Origin: Aotearoamyces nothofagi
Lineage: Eukaryota; Ascomycota; Leotiomycetes; Leotiales; Tympanidaceae
Assembly (NCBI GenBank): GCA_015345905.1
Contig: JADDTR010000030.1
Location: 202,438-266,437, forward strand
Direction of reading: 5' to 3'
Length of the DNA: 64,000 bases
Shown: positions 32,444-41,436 of the stretch, piece after piece
Numbering within the stretch: position 1 is the stretch's first letter
Layout of the letters: the number at the start of each line of letters is the position of its first letter
The notes under the pieces: generated by a model
Seen by the model: only the letters and a program-made list of their open reading frames with translations
Databases searched by the model: none
What the model was told of the DNA's origin: nothing
Made by a program: the position numbers and the translations under genes

Positions 32444-33779
32444 ATGATGGCACGATTTCTGGGCAGTATTACCTCTCGGATCCCGCCTCGACTTCGACTA
32501 CTCCCCTTCCCCGCCGTTCGTATCATAGCGATTCTTGTCTTTGTGAACATCTTGGTTTGGGTTGTTGTCGCTGTGGTTCTCCGGTCTCATCCGGTGCTTT
32601 CGTCAACTGCTCTGCTGTCGTATACTCTTGGCCTCCGCCATGCACTCGATGCAGATCACATCTCTGCTATTGACCTCATGACACGCCGGTTAGTAGCCAC
32701 CGGATCAAAGCCAGTCACGGTTGGCATGTGGTTTAGCCTTGGCCATTCTACAATTGTCTGCATCACCTGCATCGTAGTTGCTGCTACGAGCGGTGCGCTA
32801 GAGGATAGGTTCGAAGGGTTCAGAGCAGTGGGAGGGATAATAGGCACTGCTGTGAGCGCTGCCGTCTTGCTGATTCTCGGGATCGGAAATGCTTGGATCC
32901 TGGTAAAGCTGGTGAGAAGACTCAGAGAAGTATTGAAGGAAGAGGTCTACGAAGACAGGATATGCGGGACAGGCGATAGAGGGCTGGGACTTGATGGAGG
33001 CGGAATCCTAGTGAGGCTTTTCAAACGAGTCTTCCAATTCATTGATAGACCCTGGAAGATGTATCCACTGGGCGTACTCTTTGGTCTTGGGTTTGATACA
33101 AGCAGCGAAATCGCTGTATTGGGCATTGCTTCACTGGAAGGAGCAAAAGGAACCAGTATATGGCTGATTCTCCTATTTCCACTTCTATTTACTGGTACGA
33201 TTTTGCTCTCTATTCTGCATTTGCTGAATCTCTACTCGTTTATTTATATTGTTCAAGATGCGGCTCAAATACAATGCCCCCCCCCATCTTCTGACGACTT
33301 CTTTTAATGCTTCATTACTCTTAATGGCCTATAACTAATATAATACAGCCGGCATGTGCCTCCTCGATACTACAGACGGTGCTCTAATGATGACACTATA
33401 TACATCCACTGCCCTGGCTCGAGATACTGTTGCTATTCTATATTATTCTATCGTTTTGACAGCTATAACGGTAGTGGTGGCGACGTTCATTGGCATCATT
33501 CAACTGCTCTCTCTAATATCGAATGCTGCATCACCCAGAGGGGCATTCTGGGACGGTGTGGATAACATCGGGGATCATTATGATATTGTCGGTGGAGTTA
33601 TATGTGGCACATTTGTATTTGTAGGCGCTGCTTCGGTGGTACTATATCGCCCCTGGAGGCGAAGAATAGATCGTAGGAGGGACGCAAGGCGGGTGGAGAG
33701 TATTGAACTGCAGGTATTCGATAAAGAAACCCAAGAAGAGAAGGATACTGGAGACAGTGGTGCGCATTTGACGCCTTGA
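32444..33779 (+). CDS. Nickel/cobalt transporter (NiCoT/NicO family)
   Basis: High-affinity Ni2+/Co2+ permease of the plasma membrane; nickel would serve urease. Two exons, 32444-33194 and 33349-33779, give 393 residues. The 154 bp intron starts GTACGA and ends ACAG. The signature RHALDADHISAIDLMTR carries the H66, D69, D71 and H72 metal-binding set. It is followed by the family motifs LGFDTSSEIAVLG and, across the splice, LFTAGMCLLDTTDGALM. About eight hydrophobic segments. A basic, hydrophilic tail follows the last one. The first of two adjacent ATGs was taken. Fungi with this family usually hold one copy near urease function, but no urease gene is in this window. Confidence 0.95.
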
Positions 33780-34614
33780 GATATTCTGGAATCTATCAGA
33801 GACAGAAGCTCACTAGACCTGAGTGGAGTGTTTCGGCGTCATCATCTGTCCCAACCAGGTAAAATCTTGCTTATTATGAATATCTGAAATATTACCTGAA
33901 GAAGCGATACAGCTGCTGTAGAAGAACTTGATCTTATGGAAGTGCTAGATTGTACTGAAATTCAGATTGCTTCCGTTTGAGGTGTAAGTAACTACAGATC
34001 GAATGACAACGAGCGCTATGAACTTCTAGTCAAGTGTCTTCATTGTAGAAGACTGTAGGCGTACAAAAATGATTAGTGTGCCTAAATTGCTGCTTGTATA
34101 TATATAGAGAAGTTTTCCAAGGCAGCCTGCATATAGGTAGATGAAAGAGGCGCTTTGTAGTTTTTATAAGTGCAAATGCATAACACAAAACGTGAAAGAA
34201 TATTCGCAAGTTTACATCATAGAAAATAATGATACTAGTTATCTATACTCTTATCGTGGATTACTAGCCGCAGTTCTTGGCAGATTTATTTATATATATA
34301 GCTGCTATTGTCCACTGACGAGAGGTTCAATATCAGTTTTGATTGTTTAATGCCACTTGCCAGTAAGCTACCAAGAAACTGTTTACTAATGACAAAATTT
34401 TGAAGTAGATAAAAGACGAGAGTAGATCTCAATATAAAAAGCATCTGTCAATCACAAAAAGAAGCCCTTTCGCCAATATTAAGACACAATGGTAATGTCA
34501 GATTTTGCTTAGTCGTCGAGAAAATGCGTTGCGTATTGTATTTAAACTATTTTGCTTCTCACATACGAGAACCGCAATAAAAGTACCTTCTAGTCACTGA
34601 CAACAGAATGAAAG
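33780..34614. other. AT-rich intergenic region
   Basis: No gene seen. ATATAAAAAG at 34432-34441 could be the TATA element of the 277-residue gene. A GTAATG...CAACAG pair (34492-34606) would fit a 5' UTR intron, since joining it to the nearby ATG at 34489 does not keep the reading frame. Confidence 0.45.
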
Positions 34615-35448
34615 ATGGATATCATACGTGCCCTTGAGGCCAACGAAACTGACCATGAAGCCTACAACGCGACACTGGACGCACACCAAGAGTGGTTGCA
34701 ACAGCATATCACCGCCCCCACGCCAACGATTAGCGTCCCCGTCGTCACCATGGGTAGGGGTGTGCGTAAGACAACTCCCGAATTGGATGCGCTCGCGCCG
34801 TATCTTCCTGGAGAGACAGAGGTTCAGTTCAAGCGACGCCGTGCAAAGGAGGCAGAACGCCGCCGCAATGATCGTGCTCGAGGCGAGCGTACCCGAGCTG
34901 CCAGATCCCCTCCCAAGGAAGTAGTTGAAAAGGAAAAAGATTGGATGGGTAACCCAATCCTCGCCGGCCTCGCTGTGCGTCTACTAGGCAAGATCACCAA
35001 GATCTCTACAACCGCTACTTGGACCTGTCGCATTGGATCAAAGGAAAAAACCACGGGAGAGATTGTATACCAGCGTGGCATTGTCATGATCCTGCATACC
35101 CTCGCACCAGTGATGTCACTTGGAATGACTGCGGAAGAGGCCATAGAGAGTCTGGAAGAGAAATATAAGACGAAGTTTTCCCGAGAGACCAAGAAGATCA
35201 TCACTGACATGGCGGCAAAGCCAGCACTTCAACTCCTTGTCGACGCCTTTGGAATCGGCATCTTGGTGGTCACTTCACGCATTGCAGATGACAAGGTTTG
35301 GGGTATGAGCAAGGAGGATGCCGAAAAGTTGATCGAGTTGATGAAGGAGGAAATTCCTGCTACGCTCAAGAACTGCATGCACGTCAACTGTCGGGTTGCT
35401 GAAATGTTTGGAGATTTGAAGGAACTTGCTAAGACTTGGAAGTATTAG
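34615..35448 (+). CDS. Orphan protein, 277 residues
   Basis: Not recognised. An intronless ATG frame. Residues 1-60 are acidic and polar. Residues 75-105 are strongly basic and helical (FKRRRAKEAERRRNDRARGE), a possible nucleic-acid-binding or nuclear-localisation segment. Residues 110-277 look like a folded alpha-helical domain with hydrophobic stretches (MGNPILAGLAVRLLGKITKI, ALQLLVDAFGIGILVVTSRI). The coding strand is convincing: 277 codons in ordinary, not low-complexity, DNA, with a folded-looking C-terminal half. It may be lineage-specific. Confidence 0.65.
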   Translation: MDIIRALEANETDHEAYNATLDAHQEWLQQHITAPTPTISVPVVTMGRGVRKTTPELDALAPYLPGETEVQFKRRRAKEAERRRNDRARGERTRAARSPPKEVVEKEKDWMGNPILAGLAVRLLGKITKISTTATWTCRIGSKEKTTGEIVYQRGIVMILHTLAPVMSLGMTAEEAIESLEEKYKTKFSRETKKIITDMAAKPALQLLVDAFGIGILVVTSRIADDKVWGMSKEDAEKLIELMKEEIPATLKNCMHVNCRVAEMFGDLKELAKTWKY

Positions 35449-36114
35449 ATACCGGAGATGAGAAAATAAACGGAATTGCAGCAGAGTTGAAAGTCTAGCT
35501 TCGTGGATGAAGCTCTCATCAGTTGTTTGCAGAAATGTGTGTTGCATTGAGCCTTGAGCAGCCCGACGTGCCAATCCTTGAGAGTAGCCCCATTAGATCT
35601 TAATAGCAGCGCCCTAAGTAGTCCGGAGCCTCCGTACGTAACTTGACTAAGCTTTCACCGCCGCATCATTATGGCCACATTCAGCCAAAAAGTTGCTGAC
35701 GGAGAGAGTCGTCACTGTTTTTGGCCCACTTCAATTGAAAATGCCTCGGATGCCGAGGTTCGCAATTCACAGCCTCGTATCGGAAAACTCAGCCTTGCCA
35801 GGAGAATCTCATCGCATCGAGTCTTCAACGGCACTTTCTTTACGGATGAGCGAATTATATCCAATAACTGCAAAGATAGGGCAGAATTGGAGCATCGGGG
35901 CTTTGTTGGCCAAAATTAAATGCCGCAGTGACTGGATATGCCGATGTAATATAGGTGCGTTGGCTGTGGGTCAGCCGAGGTTCAATTCTTGAAACACCGG
36001 CATTAATCTATGAATATGTTGTATATCTTACAAATATGCCAATCCAATCTCTTTTCTGTTTTTTTTGTATAAAGTGATAGCCTGTTACGTTGTGTACATA
36101 GAGCAGACATCACC
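35449..36114. other. Intergenic region
   Basis: No gene seen except a tRNA-like segment near 35940-36001 (listed separately). T-rich immediately before the epoxide hydrolase gene. Confidence 0.5.
35940..36001 (+). ncRNA. tRNA-His(GTG)-like relic lacking a D-arm (very tentative)
   Basis: A 62-nt segment folds partly like a tRNA. Ends GCCGATG and CACCGGC pair at six of seven positions. GTTGG/TCAGC can form an anticodon stem around the loop CTGTGGG, with T33, anticodon GTG and a purine at 37. GGTTCAATTC resembles a B-box and T-loop. The D-arm is missing and the T-stem is weak. It is probably a decayed tRNA or chance. Confidence 0.15.
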
Positions 36115-37116
36115 ATGGCTTCTATCAAACTCACTCCAACGGATACCCGTGTCGAGCACAAGTTTGCAACGCTCAACGGCCAAAAGTACCACTACCTCCT
36201 CGCCAATCCCAATGGCATCCCTCGCGCAACCATCTTCCTGGTTCACGGCTGGCCGGATTTTTCTTTTGGATGGCGCAATCAGATCCCCTATCTTGTGTCC
36301 CTCGGTCTGCGTGTCGTAGCCCCAGACATGATGGGTTACGCGCAGTCTTCGGCGCCCGAAGGTATAGAATTCTACACCTACAAGCGCGCGGCAGACGACA
36401 TTGCCGCACTCGCAAAGGAGCTTGGCGCCCCGAAGATCATTCTTGGAGGCCACGATTGGGGAGGAGCTATTGTGTACCGTGTCGCGCTGTGGCATCCGGA
36501 GCTGATTTCCGGGATTCTCTCCGTTTGTACGCCATATCTCAAGCCGGCCGATACATTTTACACCGCTGAGCAATTGGTCAATTCTGTGCTTCCCAGCTTC
36601 AGGTATCAGATTCAGCTTGCTAGTGGAGAAGTGGAGCAAAAGATTCAAGGAAAGGAGAAGATCAAGCAATTCATCAATGCTCTCTATGGTGGCCAGACTC
36701 CTGAAGGCGAGGTGGGCTTCATTCCGGAAAAGGAAGGCACCGTGTATGAGAACCTCCCAAAGCTTCAGAAGACCTTACTTTTGAGTGAGGAGGAGCTGGA
36801 GTATTATGCTGACAGCTTCGCAATTCACGGGCTTGGACCCACGCTCAACTGGTATCGCACAAGGAAGGCCAACTTTGATGATGAGAGGGAGCTGGCGGCA
36901 ATTCCTGACTTGAAGATCAAGGCGCCGACATTTTTTATTGCTGCTCTTAGGGATACGGCTATCCTACCTAGTCTATCTACGGGCATGGAGAAATACTTTG
37001 TCAGCCTAGAGAGAAGGGAGGTGGATGCTAGTCATTGGGCGCTCACACAAGTACCGACGGAGATCAATGGATTTTTCAAGGAATTTTTGGATAGTCTGCT
37101 AGGAGAGGATAAGTAG
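36115..37116 (+). CDS. Epoxide hydrolase, alpha/beta-hydrolase fold
   Basis: Soluble epoxide hydrolase-type enzyme converting epoxides to diols. Intronless, 333 residues, normal for the family. The oxyanion HGWP is at residues 44-47. The nucleophile is D114 in GGHDWGG. The charge-relay acid is probably D280 (ALRDTAIL) and the base H307 (DASHWALT). Candidate ring-opening tyrosines lie in the cap domain (FRYQIQ near 164 and NWYR near 247). The Asp nucleophile, rather than Ser, separates it from esterases and lipases; haloalkane dehalogenase is less likely given HGWP and the cap tyrosines. No signal peptide. No cluster partner is evident nearby. Confidence 0.93.
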   Translation: MASIKLTPTDTRVEHKFATLNGQKYHYLLANPNGIPRATIFLVHGWPDFSFGWRNQIPYLVSLGLRVVAPDMMGYAQSSAPEGIEFYTYKRAADDIAALAKELGAPKIILGGHDWGGAIVYRVALWHPELISGILSVCTPYLKPADTFYTAEQLVNSVLPSFRYQIQLASGEVEQKIQGKEKIKQFINALYGGQTPEGEVGFIPEKEGTVYENLPKLQKTLLLSEEELEYYADSFAIHGLGPTLNWYRTRKANFDDERELAAIPDLKIKAPTFFIAALRDTAILPSLSTGMEKYFVSLERREVDASHWALTQVPTEINGFFKEFLDSLLGEDK

Positions 37117-39061
37117 ACAGGGCCAGGGAAGCTGTAATCTCAGTTTGACTGATATGCCATAGTGTGCATTGAGTGAAATCTTATCAATATTGCCCGACAG
37201 AAAGTTGCCGTTGCATTTCTCTATAAATTGGCATATAAAAGTGACAGTAGATCCATATGATGATGTGAATCGATCTATTAAATATATACGTATATGCATG
37301 ATAAGGTAGATACGGCAAAGACAGCTGATATTGCTATATATCACATATCTTGATTGACAGACCTGCTGTACTATAATATTACAGTTATTCCAGTTATATG
37401 GCCCCACCAAAAATAAGAACCGGTATCACAAAAAGTCATTTACATTCTCGCCCTTCTTCATAGTGATCCAAACTGGACGGTTCTGATCTCTCAGTTCCAG
37501 ACCTCTCGGGTTCCTAAGTAGTCGATATCTTAGTTTACACTCAAAAGAAAAGTCAATGTGCTTCAAGGAGGTAAAGGGCTAAAGGTAAGTACATACTCTT
37601 CCTCGCAGTTCAGCCTTGCAGCGGCTTTCTCCCCACCCTCAAACAAGCTCTTTTCTTAAAGAAGCAATATACTCCATAAAACGTACCATTATCTCCTCCC
37701 ATCTTGCTATGAGCATTCATGAACCGTCGATAGCTATTGCTATCAACGCCTCCAATGGCCTCCAAGAACGCCTTCTAGTTATATGGCTTGGGTTTGCCGG
37801 TTTTCAAAAACTGGCCAGCAACAGCATTGGAAGGGAGGTGGTTATATTTCCCAAGAAGATGCTCGATTTTGCCATGGATAGCCTGGCATGTGTCGAAAAT
37901 GGGAATAGAATGCGTGTCCTCACCGTTAAGCTAAATGTCGAGAAAATAACGAGGGCTTTTCGGCGGAAACTGTGGTTGGATTTTGGCTAGCTACATTTGG
38001 TGAGAGAATTCCCAATGGTTACCTATCATGAGATTCCGAGGCGGGGTTAGGGGTTGGATAAGGCGTGCTCCTTCGGAACGCTTTGATGTCTAACATCACG
38101 GCGAGCCGCTTTGGACATTTTGTCGTTATGAACTTATGATAGTTGCGATAGTTATGATGCAGTAGTTATCTGAGAGAAGTCTTACATGCAAATTACAGGA
38201 GAAATTTGTTTCTAGTATCTTCTCCTTATCCTTACCTTTTCCATCGGTTTGGTTGACATTGGGGGACGCTGCAACGCGACTTTGTCAACAAATAGACGTC
38301 GTAAGGCGAGGATGAGGTCAATGCACTATCGAGCCCTACAGGAATAGAAATGAAGCAGGAAGCCACCTGCAGGATTCTATCATTGATAACTTACTGTAAG
38401 GAGAGTTCTATAGTTTCATTGAGAGGTTTCAATTGGGTCAAAAAGCTCCTACCGATAACTGTCAAGAATTTTCTATTCACGGCCACTGCCAGTTTGAACA
38501 CGTGTCCTAATACTGTCATCTATTCTTCAAATATTAGCTACAATTGGAGGTGTAGATTTTGAGTTGATGGACTTTTTGCATATCTTCCGACCTCGTGCCT
38601 ATGCTATTCACATAATGGCTTCTAAGCTAATCATTGCAATATCCCGAAGACTTTAAAAGCAAAGACTACGAAAGCTACAGTTGTAAATCATTGATTCTGT
38701 ATCTCCGACTTCTAAGTTCATACTTTCTTCTACCTTTGCCTTTCATGCCTGCCCCAGACTTGCTGTAGAATTCATCCACAATTATTGGTTCATCTACATG
38801 CGCTTCGGCCGTGCTATTATGTCGATATAAGGACCTCGCAGGCTGGCAGACAGTTCGTTCGTCTCGGTGCTGCAACTTCTGTCGAAGATGCCACCTCATC
38901 CAGCCTTTCGGAGGCTCAGTCTTCAATATCGAGGCCTTTTTCATCGCTAATAAATGATGGCAGAGCAAAGGGGTCGGAGAAAGGTACTGTATCCATCTAC
39001 GCGGCCGTTGGACATTGCATCTGCCTTTTCATCTGCCTTTTTATCCGGATAGCGCTTCCAA
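37117..39061. other. Gene-poor region, 1.9 kb
   Basis: No gene supported. Open frames of 97-124 codons (37616-37990 plus; 38675-38968 minus) show no recognisable motif. The 38675-38968 frame ends in a basic segment (KGKGRRKYELRSRRYR) and lacks an ATG at its limit. The opposite strand is also open there. Confidence 0.5.
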
Positions 39062-39675
39062 TCACAAGAACTTTTTGGCGGCCGTCACCACTCTTGCACG
39101 AAATATCGGGCTCTTAACTTCCATGTTGACTTGGTAGAACGGGTTCATGATTGTCTTTACCCAATTCTCATAGACCTCCACAAAAAACTGTCGTATCGCC
39201 TCTTCGGTTTGTGGGGATGTAGGATTGGCAGCTATTGATGTTGAAGCTCGCGTCGAACTAGCAGTGGTAGTAGGTTGGGAAGGAGCATGGAGGAGGAGAA
39301 ATTTTATGTCTAGATACAGCTGTCAGTCATGCTTGTTGACCAATGCATATCCCCTTCTATATGATGGGTGGAACTCACTGCCCCCGGTCATAAAGCATGA
39401 GACGTAATTATTGTAAAACCGATCGATGCATTTGAGGTACCTAGGCAGACGATAAGTTGATGGATTGCATTGTATAATGCAAATACTTACATCTGTCCGC
39501 TGCCCCACTGCACTTCTTCAACAATGTCCAAACTGCTGTGGACGATGAATTGGTTCATATGCCTTGCCTGCTCCGGAAAGCGCGCAACTCCATCACCGCC
39601 TTGTTTCGAGGACCCAAACTCATGCTCAAATAAGGGGTTATCCTGAGTGCCAATTATGGCAAAGTAGAAGGACAT
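39062..39675 (-). CDS. trs20: TRAPP complex subunit Trs20 (TRAPPC2/sedlin)
   Basis: Core longin-fold subunit of the TRAPP tethering complexes, acting in ER-Golgi and Golgi traffic. Three exons, 39675-39491, 39440-39379 and 39309-39062, give 164 residues. The opening MSFYFAIIGTQDNPLFEHEF, then QARHMNQFIVHSSLDIVEE, YLKCIDRFYNNYVSCFMTGG and the end FYQVNMEVKSPIFRARV, are all family hallmarks. The third exon includes a short Thr/Ser-rich insert before SPQTEEAIRQFF. Introns are 50 and 69 bp. It diverges from the mL60 gene across only 168 bp, so the two likely share a promoter region. Confidence 0.96.
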
Positions 39676-39843
39676 TATCGCATATCCAATGTGTTTGTGG
39701 GTAATGTCCAGCTTTGGGCCATAAATTGACGTTGGAGAGGCGGAGTCGTCTGATTGGTCGCGCGTCTAAAAGCCTTGGCGAGAAGTATCCCGAAGATGCC
39801 CAGCGAAACTTAACGACTGAGAGCTACATTCAGCAACCGCACA
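39676..39843. promoter_or_regulatory. Short bidirectional promoter, trs20 / mrpl31
   Basis: 168 bp between two outward-facing ATGs. It contains GTTTGTGGGTAATG and GTCTGATTGGTCGCG; the latter includes a CCAAT box on the minus strand (ATTGG). Confidence 0.6.
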
Positions 39844-40300
39844 ATGTTTGGAGCATTCCGTCCTACGAACTCCCTGTCGGGTGGTCTTTTATGGTTCGTG
39901 CTTGTCTGCGTTGTATACAAATCATACAAAATATGTTCTTCTAGCTGACAATTGAATAGGAAAATCCCATGGCGGCTCTCGAAATTCCAGAAATCACGAC
40001 AACGCAAGAGGCTACGGGCTGTTGATACCGTTGTGTCTATTGTTGATCAAGCATTGGCAAAGAAAGGAGTCACTACAAAGGCGGTAGAGAGGTGGAAGGA
40101 TGAGATGCCGACTGAGCAGGAGATGTTGCCAAAAGACAAATACACGATATTCGACCGGAAAGAGAAGAAATATCGGAAGGGTATACATAGTAAGTGCATA
40201 CAGTATAGCAACAATGTGTGTATTGGCTATACTAACCATAGCAACAGAGTTGCCAAAGTGGACCAGGCTTTCCCAACGACTGAATCCTCCAGGATACTAG
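39844..40300 (+). CDS. mrpl31: Mitochondrial large ribosomal subunit protein mL60 (Mrpl31)
   Basis: Structural protein of the fungal mitochondrial 54S ribosomal subunit. Three exons, 39844-39893, 39960-40189 and 40248-40300, give 110 residues, the normal size. The start MFGAFRPTNSLSGGLLWK, then IPWRLSKFQKSRQRKRLRA, PKDKYTIFDRKEKKYRKGIH and, after the last splice, KLPKWTRLSQRLNPPGY match the family along the whole length. Introns are 66 and 58 bp. The first donor (TG|GTTCGT) is unusual but is the only one that gives the conserved WKIPWR junction. Convergent with cbc2. Confidence 0.94.
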
Positions 40301-40519
40301 AGAAGCGGTGCAAGGGGAGTGGGACAATGTACTACTACTATATGCTGTATAGGATCACGCATTTGCGGCGTTATGGTGCGATTAGAGACCAACCAGGAGG
40401 TCAATAACATAAATTTTCCGTATGGCAAGGTCAAATGGATCATAGTTTTGGATGCTACCCTGAGCTTTTCCGAAGCGCCCCAAACGCCCCTCAATACCCA
40501 GATATCTTTCCGTGAATAC

Positions 40520-41195
40520 CTATCTTCCCTTTCCGTACTCCTCTTCTTCCTTCATGCGTTCAGCCTGGATAGCACGTCCAAGCCCACCACGTCCCTCGTC
40601 GTACTCTTCCCTGTACTCATCTCGCACTTGGCCGCCAGACTTTCCTCTACCATACTGTCTGCCCTCTTGAAATCCAGGATCTAGATCTGTCCGAATGATG
40701 CGCTCATCAAGCTTTGTGCCTCCAATGTACTTCATGCAATCTAATGCGTCCTGATGTGTATAGTATTCGACAAAGCAGAATCCGCAGGGGGTCTTGTTAA
40801 ACCGGTCCAAGCCCATGACAAGTCGCTTGATTTCACCGCACTTCGCAAACAACTCGTGGATCTGTTCTTCCGTAGTGTAGAAAGACCTAAGGATTTTGAG
40901 CTTGAAAAGTTAGATCGACAGTGATGGCGCAAACGTACAAGTTGCCAACGTAAAGTGTTGTAGCATCTTTCAGCGGATCTTCAACCTCCTCCTCTGGATT
41001 CTTTTCTCTCTCTTCTCTGTCATCGCGGTCTTTGTCATACTTGCGCTTTTTGTTCTGAAAGTAGATTGGCATAATTAGCTACCTTAAAGCACGAGTAAAC
41101 TTGGATTGGAATAACGGGTGAGCACTCACCCTGCCAGCATAGTAAGCACTGGGCTTGTCAAGCCTATCAACAGTGTTTCGTAGCACTGCCGGCAT
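40520..41195 (-). CDS. cbc2: Nuclear cap-binding complex subunit 2 (CBP20)
   Basis: Small RRM subunit that, with CBP80, binds the m7G cap of nascent transcripts. Three exons, 41195-41130, 41054-40939 and 40886-40520, give 182 residues. The first exons give [12 protein letters not shown], then a basic/acidic linker. The RRM runs from [20 protein letters not shown] (RNP2 is LYVGNL) through CGFCFVEYY (RNP1) to [20 protein letters not shown]. The conserved [13 protein letters not shown] tail follows. The cap-stacking tyrosines of the family fall in AYY and in the RRM. Introns are 75 and 52 bp. A longer open frame upstream starts without ATG. Divergent from nup82 across 241 bp. Confidence 0.95.
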
Positions 41196-41436
41196 GTTTG
41201 CGGCAAGCTTGTCTTGCTTTGTGAGTCTGAAAGGCTGCAGGTCAAGGTTCCTGCAGCTGGCGAGCAACGCGCTTAAGATAAATTCCACGGCGCTAGTCCG
41301 CGAGGTGACATTTCTAGTTGTCTTGTATACAAAACCAAGCTCCTAGCACATTGCTTCACAATTTTGAGATGAGGATAATGTTTGAATATAATCTACAAAG
41401 CTTCCCACCGGCCTGAGAAGCTCAATCCGCTCAAAA
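41196..41436. promoter_or_regulatory. Bidirectional promoter region, cbc2 / nup82
   Basis: 241 bp between two outward-facing ATGs, with no other gene. No clear TATA box. Confidence 0.5.

Noticed and set aside
37616-37990. 124-codon plus-strand frame
   Set aside because: Starts in low-complexity sequence, no motif, and no coding signature distinguishable from neighbours.
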